A stretch of DNA of 9,706 nucleotides from Thermoplasmatota archaeon (GTDB lineage Archaea > Thermoplasmatota > Penumbrarchaeia > Penumbrarchaeales > Penumbrarchaeaceae). The stretch is taken from contig JAFGJI010000076.1 of NCBI GenBank assembly GCA_016929175.1, positions 1 through 9,706 of the forward strand, written 5' to 3'. Positions 1-7,020 of the stretch are shown in pieces. Under the pieces are notes generated by a model. That model ran no database searches. It was not told the origin of the DNA and saw only the letters and a list, made by a program, of their open reading frames with translations. The translations under genes and the position numbers were made by a program. Each line of letters opens with the position of its first letter. Within the stretch, counting starts at the first letter, position 1.

Positions 1-78
1 TGTCGTCCCGCTGTAGACCGTATTGCGGCACGCCGTGAAGCGCGAGGGAGGGCCTAGCTCCCCGACCAAGCCTGGCAT
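1..78 (-). other. Possible 5' end of a leftward gene or structured RNA, cut by the window edge
   Basis: A TATA-like box on the - strand (98-106) predicts transcription starting near 76-80 and running left out of the window. Two readings fit. First, the transcript could be a structured RNA: on the - strand it contains a GGGAG/CUCCC hairpin with a seven-base loop, followed by a region that could pair with that loop (UAGGCC with GGUCUA, one wobble). This loosely recalls the Alu domain of SRP RNA, but the conserved UGUAA turn is absent. Second, an ATG at 78 opens a frame with no stop through position 1 (it begins MPGLVGELG), which would make a leaderless protein start. I do not recognise the peptide. 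The remaining stretch up to 280 holds no gene that I can support. Confidence 0.25.
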
Positions 79-97
79 TCCCCGTACGATATCATCA

Positions 98-106
98 TTA
101 TATAGA
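98..106 (-). promoter_or_regulatory. TATA-box candidate for a leftward transcript
   Basis: Read on the - strand, this is TCTATATAA preceded by CCAAAA, an A-rich stretch where the TFB-recognition element would lie. It sits about 25 bases ahead of position 77, the normal archaeal spacing to a start site. The inference rests on the match and spacing only. Confidence 0.4.
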
Positions 107-279
107 TTTTGGCCGGTCCCGATGACCGAAAGCATACAAGGTTCGAACGGATCAGATATGAGGTGTGGACCTGACGTTTATGCACGGAATGGTCGTTACC
201 TTCGACCTATCCTGCCTCTTTTCCCGCTTATTGCATTTCAAGCCTCGGGCTCTCGAACCTGAGATTGCACTAGATAAGG

Positions 280-303
280 TTTTATAATTACAACAACCTC
301 AAG
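280..303 (+). promoter_or_regulatory. Promoter and leader element of the CBS-domain gene
   Basis: TTTTATAATTA at 280-290 is a good archaeal TATA box, preceded by the purine-rich GATAAGG at 273-279. Its usual spacing would put the start of transcription close to the ribosome binding site, giving a very short leader. Immediately after the TATA box lies ACAACCTCAAG (293-303), an 11-base sequence that recurs, inverted, in the leader of the hsp20-grpE gene (7026-7036). This makes it a candidate regulator site. A weak hairpin (CTCGGG at 244-249 with CCTGAG at 258-263, one wobble) lies just upstream and has no clear role. Confidence 0.5.
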
Positions 304-322
304 CCCCCAAGGAGGAAGGAAA

Positions 323-757
323 ATGGCCGGAAAAGGGACCGAAGACGAGGCCACCGATTTCGTGGACATGAGCATACGTGAGTTCGATATAACGGATGAG
401 TTCACTGCATTGCCAAAGACGACCCCCAGCAGTGACCTTGCAAGGAAACTTCTTGAGGTCCCCAGGGGCGCAGTCTTCTTGCTGGACGAGAATGGCACAC
501 CGGTCGGTGCGGTGACCGCAAGGGAATTCCTGATCACCACCTCCAAAGGTGTCGAGGTCCTTGATAAGACCGCCGAGGACCTGATGAACACCAACATAAT
601 GGAGATCGGGATCGACGACAATGTGTCGGAGGTACTGGACAAGATATCGAAGTTCATTCCATATGCGGTGGTCGTCAAGGACAATGAAGGCAAGTTCGTG
701 GGATATTTCTCGCCCAAGGACTATCACCAGGCCCTTCAGAAGACCGGTCAATTGTGA
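323..757 (+). CDS. CBS-pair domain protein
   Basis: This encodes a 144-residue soluble protein made of two CBS motifs forming one Bateman module. CBS 1 covers about residues 30-74 and includes GAVFLLDENGTPVGAVTAREFL. CBS 2 covers about 84-140 and includes VSEVLDKI, then YAVVVKDNEGKFVGYFSPKDY. The first 29 residues are acidic and have no recognised domain. Bateman modules usually bind adenosine nucleotides (AMP, ATP, SAM) and regulate a partner protein. No effector domain is fused here, so this one would act in trans, and the ligand cannot be read from the sequence. The start is supported by GGAGG at 311-315, seven bases before the ATG. The gene stands alone: its downstream neighbour is convergent. 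Its leader shares an 11-base element with the chaperone operon at the other end of the window, which could mean stress regulation. The fold call is firm; the role is unknown. Confidence 0.88.
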   Translation: MAGKGTEDEATDFVDMSIREFDITDEFTALPKTTPSSDLARKLLEVPRGAVFLLDENGTPVGAVTAREFLITTSKGVEVLDKTAEDLMNTNIMEIGIDDNVSEVLDKISKFIPYAVVVKDNEGKFVGYFSPKDYHQALQKTGQL

Positions 758-827
758 CCTGAGCGTCATCAACCGAATATCGGCGAGAGGAAATATCCCG
801 CCAGAATGGGGTCTTTCGTGATGCACG

Positions 828-871
828 ATCCGGGCCAACCATTCCGGGTCCGGATACGTGTTCCCGGAATG
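828..871. repeat. Two overlapping alternative hairpins between convergent genes
   Basis: CATTCCGGG (840-848) and CCCGGAATG (863-871) form a perfect nine-pair stem with a 14-base loop. An alternative stem pairs 828-836 (ATCCGGGCC) with 847-855 (GGTCCGGAT), nine pairs with one wobble and a ten-base loop. The two stems share bases 847-848 and are interleaved, so they cannot form together. They lie 70 bases past the CBS stop and 56 bases past the stop of the leftward peptidase gene, so either could act on the end of either transcript. No long T-run follows on either side, so a simple intrinsic terminator is not shown. Confidence 0.5.
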
Positions 872-926
872 AGTATGAGGTGGATAACCCGGTCCCTTAT
901 CTCATTTTCAGTTATTGTTCGATGTC

Positions 927-1853
927 TTATTGGAAGATCAGAAATAGGATCGCAACCAGATTGCCCAGTGTCGTATGTATAAGGAAGCCGGCGGTCAGAG
1001 AGAGGATGAAGGGGATCTTCGGTGTGACGCTGACGCGCTTCATCCCCTGCCTTCTCAATTTTTTGATCAGCTTCACGGTGGGATCATTCTTCTCCCTTCT
1101 GCCGTCCTTCTCAACCAGGACCCAGACATGGCTCCCGGAAAGCTCTTCAACGTCCATTCTGTAACTTGTGAACGATCTGTGGGTGAATTCCCCCTTAAGA
1201 AGATTTTTAAGGGGAATTACCACGAACATGACGAGAGCTGTTATCACGGCCGCATTGAACAATACAGATAGCGATACCGGAAATATCTTCGCGATCGCCG
1301 GCAGGTCTCCGATGATCTCGTAGAACGGGCCGGTCTGGAAGGGCAGACCGGTAGTGTACCATGGAAAAAGGGCCGCAAGGGATATCAGGCACTTGGCATC
1401 AGCTCCTCCATGGATTATCCGGGTCCCGCCTATCGGTACAGAATACAGCACGAAGTAGATCAGCATGAAGATGAAGGAGACCCCCACCTCCGAAAACAGG
1501 CTCCGGTCCCCGAACAGGAATGCGAGCATTCCCCCCACAGCTGCACCGATATAGAACAGGAAGAAGGATATATCCTGGACGCTCCCTTTCCTGATCTCTC
1601 CGAGTTCGGGGTATCCGAACAGAACGAACAGGATCCCCGCAAGCGGTAGAAGGAGGGCCAGAAAGCTTGCGGGGCTCTCGGCACCACCCCGGAGGTACAT
1701 CTCCCAGATCGTGAGCGGTCCCGCCCCGGCAAGCATCAGGGACCAGAAACGGTCAGGTATCCTGCGGTATCTGATGTCCATCACGGAGCTTCCCGCAAGG
1801 ATGCTCATCACGATGACGATCTTGGCTGTGGCGACGAGCGCCAGTACGTCCAT
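927..1853 (-). CDS. A24-family prepilin/archaellin peptidase (FlaK/PibD-like)
   Basis: This encodes a polytopic membrane aspartic protease of about 308 residues. Such enzymes cut the short leader from type IV pilin-like or archaellin precursors at the cytoplasmic face of the membrane. The two expected catalytic aspartates are visible: Asp26 in MDIRYRRIPD at the end of the first helix, and Asp152 in HGGADAK, the GxxD motif of the family. A polar segment near residues 220-280 precedes the last helix, as in archaeal FlaK. An in-frame GTG at 1868 overlaps the upstream stop as GTGA and would add five residues. I prefer the ATG at 1853, because GGAGG lies six bases before it (within 1859-1865), whereas the GTG has no such site. 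Either way, translation is probably coupled to the upstream gene. No substrate gene is present in the window. The family call is strong; pilin versus archaellin specificity is open. Confidence 0.85.
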   Translation of the reverse strand: MDVLALVATAKIVIVMSILAGSSVMDIRYRRIPDRFWSLMLAGAGPLTIWEMYLRGGAESPASFLALLLPLAGILFVLFGYPELGEIRKGSVQDISFFLFYIGAAVGGMLAFLFGDRSLFSEVGVSFIFMLIYFVLYSVPIGGTRIIHGGADAKCLISLAALFPWYTTGLPFQTGPFYEIIGDLPAIAKIFPVSLSVLFNAAVITALVMFVVIPLKNLLKGEFTHRSFTSYRMDVEELSGSHVWVLVEKDGRREKNDPTVKLIKKLRRQGMKRVSVTPKIPFILSLTAGFLIHTTLGNLVAILFLIFQ

Positions 1854-1864
1854 GGAGGCCCTCC

Positions 1865-2614
1865 TCACTCTAATGAGAGCATTTCCCGGGCCTTCTTCTT
1901 TACGATCCTCGCCTGGGTTGGGTTGATGCCTTCGATGGCGGAGATGTCGGCCACGGAAGACCGTGCGATACCTTCCAGGGTATCGAAGCCGTTATCAATG
2001 AGGAGCCTTGCACGCTCCCGGGATATCCCTACCTCCCTTGCCGCTGCCAGTATCTGATCGGACTCGTCCGGTTCGTCCCCAACGTCCTTCGTACCTCTCC
2101 CTCTTAATTTCTTCAGGACCTCTACGGTCGGACTTGTGGCCTGAGGCGGTTCCCAGCTCATCTTTTCTCCATCGAACTTTACCGAAACGTTGCCTTCCTC
2201 CTCGATCCCGGGCTCTGCTTTTTCAGACGGTTGTAAAGGCACATCGTTCGCATTCAACCTGACTGCTGTGCCCATCAACACCATCTCGGGATTCCCACCC
2301 ATGTCCCTGGACAGCCTGCCTTCGACCTTTACAACAGCATCTCCTCCTATGGAAGAGCACGAAGCCATCAGCCTGTCCTCCGCCTGGCGGAACAGGGATT
2401 CGAAATGCTCGGATGTGTCCTTCCACGGCATCATCTCATCACTTCTGTCCAGCAACGGTCGACCTCCTTTGCCTTCCTTAACGGTTGCATACCCGTAGGC
2501 CATGCCAAGCGTCGCCTCTATCCTCCGCCCGGGAATTATGTTGAGATTGGTCAATATCGTGGAGCTCCCTCCGGTACCTTCTCTCCACATCAATTCAGTA
2601 GGGGAATAAATCAC
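1865..2614 (-). CDS. YbjQ-like (UPF0145) domain fused to helix-hairpin-helix domain
   Basis: This 249-residue protein has two parts. Residues about 18-122 resemble the YbjQ/UPF0145 heavy-metal-binding-like fold: ILTNLNIIPGRRIEATLG opens it, a central helix (FESLFRQAEDRLMASC) precedes GGDAVVKVEGRLS, and a final strand reads MVLMGTAVRL. Characterised members form pentamers of unclear function. A low-complexity acidic linker (about 123-185) leads to residues 198-245, which carry two helix-hairpin-helix-like units (ARLLIDNGFDTLEGIA and ISAIEGINPTQARIV) typical of non-specific DNA contact or protein dimerisation. The annotated start is a GTG at 2614; no clear ribosome binding site precedes it or the later in-frame ATG at 2590, so the start is uncertain. 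The stop overlaps the next gene's GTG option (GTGA, 1865-1868), indicating one operon with the prepilin peptidase. Domain assignments come from sequence patterns only, and the function is unknown. Confidence 0.72.
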   Translation of the reverse strand: MIYSPTELMWREGTGGSSTILTNLNIIPGRRIEATLGMAYGYATVKEGKGGRPLLDRSDEMMPWKDTSEHFESLFRQAEDRLMASCSSIGGDAVVKVEGRLSRDMGGNPEMVLMGTAVRLNANDVPLQPSEKAEPGIEEEGNVSVKFDGEKMSWEPPQATSPTVEVLKKLRGRGTKDVGDEPDESDQILAAAREVGISRERARLLIDNGFDTLEGIARSSVADISAIEGINPTQARIVKKKAREMLSLE

Positions 2615-2669
2615 TTTTCCAGATGATGACCGACTTTGAAAACATGGCGGGTCTTATCCAGATTGACGT

Positions 2670-5600
2670 TCAGGCTCTTGTTCTCCCCGTGATGCTTCGA
2701 AGAAGGGGGATTTCCTCCCCCCGCCGGTATCTGTAAAAAACGTAGGCACCAGCTCCTATTAGCCCGGCAAAGATAATGAAAGCCAGGATATCCCATAGGA
2801 TGCCGGTGTAGGTAGCGTTCGGATGGTCCCTGGAGCCGAACGGGGAGTGTCCGTCTATGACCGCGCCTTTCTGAAGAGAGCCCGGTTCGGCCCAGTCGTT
2901 CTTGGGAGAATACACCTTCAGGTCCGGGTCCCCGAAGAACACCAGGTTCTCAAAGATGTCCCACCACCATCCATCCACCAGATACTGAATGCCTACATGG
3001 GAGATCCCTCTCTCGAACGCATCCCCCACGGTCCTGTCGTAGTAGATATCCCTGACGAACATATTCATTGCAAAGGCGGAATACCAAGAGGTCAGCCAGG
3101 GATCAATTACCTGGAATATGGAGCCGTGCCTCACGAGCATCAGGTGAAGGTATGTGTTCGCGATCAGGCAGCTGCCCGCCGAGAACCCCATGGAATGGAG
3201 GTTCTCGAGGGCACCGTCCATGACCAGACCGTCCTCGCTATACTCGGTCTGGCTCTGCTGTGCTATGGCTATGACCACCCCGTCATGCCTTTCCGGAATA
3301 ATGTCCAGGTCCGTTATGGGGCCGAAACCCGGGGTTATATCGAGCCCAACATGTTTCGACATCGTGACAACGTCGGGATCGTCGGTCGCGCCTCTCAGGA
3401 CCTGTGTGGTTGTACCAATAGGGGCACCTGATTCCTCGTAGCCTCTCCAGGGATTTGCCTCTGAAGCGCCCCTCTCGTCCCACCATCCCACTACCCCGGA
3501 GTTTGTATGCCCCCCGTGCATCACCTCAAGCCACATTATGGTGCCCCGGTTGAGGTTCTCCATGGTCTTTTCGAAGGTAGTGGAATACACGGTTCCGTAG
3601 TCGCAGGCCTCGATGTAAGCGGGGACGATCTCCGATGAGTGAAGATCGGGATACCTGCCTTCCGGGTCTATTCCGTCCGGGTCGCTGCTTGCATCGGACA
3701 TGTCGAAATATGGAGTTATTCCGGTCCTGGTGGTATAGGGGCAGCCCCAGTACTCGGAAGCCTGCTCGTTGAATTTGTACTGATATGAAACCCAGGTCAT
3801 GGTCACCGGGTAATCGACATCCTCCTCCCTTTCGGGGGTGGTTATCACGAGACGTCCGGAAAGCCCCCTTGTGGATCTGGACCCCTGGATCCTCATACCT
3901 CCGTTCTCATCAAGGGATTTGTCCACCGCCGGGTTGGCGTATATCAACTTGGGGTACAGAGCATTGCGGGAGATCCAGACAGAAGTATCCACCGGGGTCC
4001 CCATTATCCTGCCGGAATCGGCCCCTCCGACCAGCCCCCGGTCCCATGAGGAGCCGATATCGAACTGATCTGCAACGGTGATGATGCTCTCCTTGTGCTT
4101 CCCGTCCTCATTGACAGGCTCCCTCTTGTCGAACCCGTACCTGTCGAGCACTTTGTATGTGCTCTTTGCCGTGAGGACCATGCAGGCAACGGATGGCGGC
4201 GCTCTGCTGTGATGATATGCATAAACCCAGAAAGCATTGTGCCATGCTTGTGCGCAGGAGAGTTCGGAGTGTATGTCGTTCACGAATACGGGTGCGCCGT
4301 GGTAAGCCGCTGCGAGTGCGGCAGGACCTATGAACAGGGCTCCGGAGTATTCTCCTTTCGGGTTCACGGAAGTATCCCTTTCGACAATGACGTTCCACGA
4401 GGTCCAGGGATTGATCGTTGTGAAAACGACATCTCCCGGCCTGTTGCCATCGTAATCAACGACCTCCTTCACCTTATCATAGACCTCTTCAACGTCGTTC
4501 AGTTTCTCAACCTCTATCTCCTTCCTGAGGAAACCGCGGAGAGCGCCGATGTCCCGGTATGGCCCGCTCCCGGCATGGGAGTCGATGTCCACCACAATGA
4601 CCTTCTTCACTCCGAGAGTATTGATCGCATTTCCGGTCGTGTCGGATAATCCCTTCGCTGACGTGAACAGCAATGGTGCATTGATCGCGGATGCGATAAC
4701 GGCGGCGTTCGCAGCACCTGCCCAGCTGGTCCCTTCCCATGCCTCCTTCTTCTGGAAGAACTCATATTTCACCGTGAAGTCCGTCCCGGAACCGGCAAGG
4801 TTGACAACGGAGACCTGATACTCCCCTTGGCCGAGTTCAGGTATCTCCAGGACCTGCGTGTTGCCCGAGGTGGCGCCTGCCGCAACACCTATCTCCGCCC
4901 CCTCGGGTCCTCTGAGAATGAGCCCCAGATCGGAGCTGCTGTCCGACCATTCAAGAGTGAACTTTGCATCTCTGCAGTAGAAAGGCGTCTCTATTTTGGG
5001 GAGAACGTCGATCCCAGGGTAAAGGGTATAATCGATGGTGTATTCGACCCCTGAATCGAACGGTGCATCCGGGTCCAGACCTCTTTCCTCTCTGTCGGTC
5101 ATGGTGCCCCTGATCCTGTCCTTCCTCCATTCCTCCATCTCGAGAGAAGTAACCTGGGAGGGATACGGGACCGAGGACCAGCTGTGCTGCTCATCATCGT
5201 GGACCAGCGAATTCTCCGTGGGCATGTAAGTGACAGCGAACTCCCATTCCCCCGAATGATATATGTACGAATCGATCTCCTCGGAAGCGCCCTCAAGAAC
5301 GTTCCATTTCTCGCTGGCCCCCACCATTCCCAATTGCATGTCGTAGAGCTGAAGGTCGGGGTCCTTCCCCCGTTCGGTAAGCTCGGAAAGGGGGTTCCAG
5401 TCCTGACCCCAGGTGAGCTGGGACGTGATGTATTTATAATCCGGTTCTATGGTGAAGCCGTGGGTATTCGGATCGACCGGGGAAGGCTCCTTCTCCCCGT
5501 TGACGGACCCCGAACGCGGTGCCGAGTTCGGAGTTCTCCCCGAGACCTGGTCGGAGCTCTTCTCGTCCATCTCTTTGGGTTTTTCATCAACCACAGCAAT

Positions 5601-6143
5601 GACGGCCGTGTCGGACCATTCCCAGTTCGCAAGAGCGATATTTGATGCAACCGTGAAGGGATCGTCATCATCGATCGACATGATGTCGGATGTCTTCCAA
5701 TCGTTCCCCAGGTCCCCGGGTGCATCTCCTTTGAAACCTACAAGTTCGACCCGGTCGAGCTCTCCGTCAGCAACGGTCATGAGGTCCTCCATGAGGTATG
5801 ATACCGCAGGATATGTGTTCTGTACCCTCTCTTCATCGGAGGTCTCCCTTGGAGGCTCGTAAAAAAGGACCGGGTTCATGAGCACCCGGCCATCGTCCTT
5901 TGACCTGAAAACGGAGGCAGGTACTGCGGCCAGATATGCGAAGTCGTCCAGGATGCCTTCCCGATCGTGGTTGATGATAGTGACCTTGTCGATGGGGGTC
6001 ATTTCCTCGTACGAAACTGAATCGTAACCGGCCGGAAGCACCGTCCCGGCGGCAGTCCCTGTGAGCTGATACAGTGGGGATGCCGTCAGCAGAGCTGTCA
6101 TGGCGACCAGAAATATCCTCCAGTTGAAAACGTTCGAACGCAT
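2670..6143 (-). CDS. Large secreted, membrane-anchored caspase-fold (C25/gingipain-like) peptidase candidate
   Basis: This encodes 1157 residues from the ATG at 6143. The start is chosen because a signal peptide follows directly (WRIFLVAMTALLTASPLYQL, cleavage likely near residues 30-33) and GGTGAT lies just upstream; an in-frame start at 6308 would add 55 unconvincing residues ahead of the signal. Residues about 390-465 look like a beta-sandwich of the bacterial pre-peptidase C-terminal (PPC) type. Residues about 470-535 (ANAAVIASAINAPLLFTSAK, then LGVKKVIVVD) resemble a cell-wall-binding repeat 2 unit, and a weaker similar segment lies near 50-160. The C-terminal third resembles clan CD peptidases: MHGG with His876, SAGSC with Cys992, TVGDAFERG, and FGDPDLKVY near 1070. 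A membrane helix at about 1112-1136 is followed by basic residues, leaving the protein outside the cell and anchored. The His-Cys spacing, about 116 residues, is longer than in gingipains, so activity is inferred. It could instead be a structural surface protein. Confidence 0.72.
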   Translation of the reverse strand: MRSNVFNWRIFLVAMTALLTASPLYQLTGTAAGTVLPAGYDSVSYEEMTPIDKVTIINHDREGILDDFAYLAAVPASVFRSKDDGRVLMNPVLFYEPPRETSDEERVQNTYPAVSYLMEDLMTVADGELDRVELVGFKGDAPGDLGNDWKTSDIMSIDDDDPFTVASNIALANWEWSDTAVIAVVDEKPKEMDEKSSDQVSGRTPNSAPRSGSVNGEKEPSPVDPNTHGFTIEPDYKYITSQLTWGQDWNPLSELTERGKDPDLQLYDMQLGMVGASEKWNVLEGASEEIDSYIYHSGEWEFAVTYMPTENSLVHDDEQHSWSSVPYPSQVTSLEMEEWRKDRIRGTMTDREERGLDPDAPFDSGVEYTIDYTLYPGIDVLPKIETPFYCRDAKFTLEWSDSSSDLGLILRGPEGAEIGVAAGATSGNTQVLEIPELGQGEYQVSVVNLAGSGTDFTVKYEFFQKKEAWEGTSWAGAANAAVIASAINAPLLFTSAKGLSDTTGNAINTLGVKKVIVVDIDSHAGSGPYRDIGALRGFLRKEIEVEKLNDVEEVYDKVKEVVDYDGNRPGDVVFTTINPWTSWNVIVERDTSVNPKGEYSGALFIGPAALAAAYHGAPVFVNDIHSELSCAQAWHNAFWVYAYHHSRAPPSVACMVLTAKSTYKVLDRYGFDKREPVNEDGKHKESIITVADQFDIGSSWDRGLVGGADSGRIMGTPVDTSVWISRNALYPKLIYANPAVDKSLDENGGMRIQGSRSTRGLSGRLVITTPEREEDVDYPVTMTWVSYQYKFNEQASEYWGCPYTTRTGITPYFDMSDASSDPDGIDPEGRYPDLHSSEIVPAYIEACDYGTVYSTTFEKTMENLNRGTIMWLEVMHGGHTNSGVVGWWDERGASEANPWRGYEESGAPIGTTTQVLRGATDDPDVVTMSKHVGLDITPGFGPITDLDIIPERHDGVVIAIAQQSQTEYSEDGLVMDGALENLHSMGFSAGSCLIANTYLHLMLVRHGSIFQVIDPWLTSWYSAFAMNMFVRDIYYDRTVGDAFERGISHVGIQYLVDGWWWDIFENLVFFGDPDLKVYSPKNDWAEPGSLQKGAVIDGHSPFGSRDHPNATYTGILWDILAFIIFAGLIGAGAYVFYRYRRGEEIPLLRSITGRTRA

Positions 6144-6229
6144 TATATCACCGATGCCGAACAATTGCTGCCTCGAACAAGTCGCTACCCGTGGACCAAC
6201 CTTGGCTCTGTACCATACATGATAATGCG

Positions 6230-6237
6230 GATAAAAA
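6230..6237 (-). promoter_or_regulatory. TATA-box candidate for the large exoprotein gene
   Basis: On the - strand this reads TTTTTATC, in the 148-base gap between the PqqD-like stop (6292) and the exoprotein ATG (6143). It would start a transcript near 6205 with a leader of about 60 bases. A weak five-pair hairpin (ATGTT/AACAT, 6274-6290) lies directly after the upstream stop. The gap therefore could separate two transcripts, but read-through is equally possible. Confidence 0.35.
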
Positions 6238-6291
6238 CATTGTTGTTGAAGAATGATAGGTCCATACTTCCTGATGTTCATGTACAACATG

Positions 6292-6735
6292 TCAACTTCT
6301 ACCATCATCCCTTGGTCTTACTACCACTCTCTTGGCCTTTCTGACGCTCCCTTCTCCGTTGCGTTCCCTGTAATCGAGCCTCATCAATCCCAACCCCAGC
6401 ATTGTTTCCAGAAGTCCGCCGACCACCTTGTCCACCGGTTCTGCACGCTCGTGAAACCTTTCCTGCTGAGCAAGATAGATCTCCACGAGGTTGTGCTCTC
6501 CGTCGCTCATCTCCCAGAGGAGGGTCCCGATCCCATCCAGCGGTCGCCTTATATCCTCCGGTCCTTTCAGGACCTTGTGGAGCTGCCTCTCCAACCAGTT
6601 GAAGTTCTTGGGATACTGAAGAACGATCCTACCATCCCGATATGACCAGCTGACCTCCGACCGGATGGGGAATATCAACCGTGGGTCTGGCCCCTTGTAT
6701 GTCGGACTGTTCATCAGCGATCTTTTCTTTTGCAA
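6292..6735 (-). CDS. PqqD-like (RRE-fold) protein
   Basis: This encodes 147 residues. The core, about residues 30-120, matches the PqqD winged-helix pattern: a strand-rich start (VSWSYRDGRIVLQYP), then RPLDGIGTLLWEMSDGEHNLVEI, where the G-x-x-LW-x-x-x-DG signature is clear, then VDKVVGGLLETMLGLGLMRLD at the end. PqqD proteins and RiPP recognition elements bind leader peptides and present them to modifying enzymes, usually radical-SAM proteins, but many stand-alone archaeal members have no known partner. No such enzyme or precursor is visible here. Translation starts at TTG (6735): GAGGTG at 6741-6746 overlaps the stop of the upstream gene and lies five bases before it. The first ATG, at 6714, lacks such a site and would remove seven residues. 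The tail past residue 122 is very basic. The gap to the upstream membrane gene is nine bases, so they form an operon. Confidence 0.72.
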   Translation of the reverse strand: MQKKRSLMNSPTYKGPDPRLIFPIRSEVSWSYRDGRIVLQYPKNFNWLERQLHKVLKGPEDIRRPLDGIGTLLWEMSDGEHNLVEIYLAQQERFHERAEPVDKVVGGLLETMLGLGLMRLDYRERNGEGSVRKAKRVVVRPRDDGRS

Positions 6736-6744
6736 TGGCCCACC

Positions 6745-6927
6745 TCAAAGGACCGGATAGATGATCATCATCAGCACCATCATTGAAACGACCCCTATGA
6801 TCGCAAAGATCCAGGTCCAACCCCTGCTCCTCCAACCATATTTGGCAATATTGACCATCACAACGGATGCGATGATGATCAATATAAGGAGGATGTAGAC
6901 GATGGAATGTACCTCCATGGACCCCAT
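6745..6927 (-). CDS. Small two-helix membrane protein
   Basis: This encodes 60 residues that are almost wholly hydrophobic. Helix 1 covers about residues 8-28 (IVYILLILIIIASVVMVNIA), a short basic loop KYGWRSRG follows, and helix 2 covers about 36-58 (TWIFAIIGVVSMMVLMMIIY). By the positive-inside rule the loop faces the cytoplasm, putting both ends outside. I do not recognise a family. The ATG at 6927 is preferred by default; an ATG at 6918 is possible, and neither has a strong ribosome binding site. The gene is the first of a leftward operon with the PqqD-like gene, whose ribosome binding site overlaps this stop codon (TGAGGTG). The tight coupling suggests a shared task, but what it is cannot be read from the sequence. 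Confidence 0.62.
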   Translation of the reverse strand: MGSMEVHSIVYILLILIIIASVVMVNIAKYGWRSRGWTWIFAIIGVVSMMVLMMIIYPVL

Positions 6928-6980
6928 ACACAGGAGGGATTACAAATCGGTTTCCGTCATTATGTTCATTGACCGGGAAA

Positions 6981-6990
6981 ATATTAAATA
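6981..6990. promoter_or_regulatory. Divergent AT-rich promoter core
   Basis: ATATTAAATA reads as a TATA box on both strands. Rightward it is preceded by GGGAAA, a plausible TFB element, and would start transcription near 7010, about 45 bases before the hsp20-grpE ATG. Leftward (TATTTAATAT) it would start near 6959, about 30 bases before the small membrane protein gene. The gap between the two divergent genes (6928-7055) has no better box for either. Confidence 0.5.
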
Positions 6991-7020
6991 CATCGACATA
7001 CGTAAGGGTGACGATAAGAT

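Noticed and set aside
1..57. Open + strand frame at the left edge ending in TAG at 55-57, as the tail of a gene
   Set aside because: Only 18 codons are visible, there is no recognisable protein signature, and a leftward promoter nearby gives a better explanation of this GC-rich stretch.
140..148. GGTTCGAAC resembling a tRNA T-loop
   Set aside because: No complementary T-stem, acceptor stem or anticodon arm could be placed around it on either strand.
2823..4649. Long open frames on the + strand opposite the exoprotein (for example 2823-3431 and 4095-4649)
   Set aside because: They lie fully antisense to a protein with a signal peptide, recognisable motifs and a membrane anchor, have no ribosome binding sites worth noting and show no domain; they follow from the high GC third positions.
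6144..6308. Extension of the exoprotein to a start at 6308
   Set aside because: It would overlap the PqqD-like gene, put 55 polar residues ahead of a clear signal peptide, and ignore GGTGAT placed just before the ATG at 6143.
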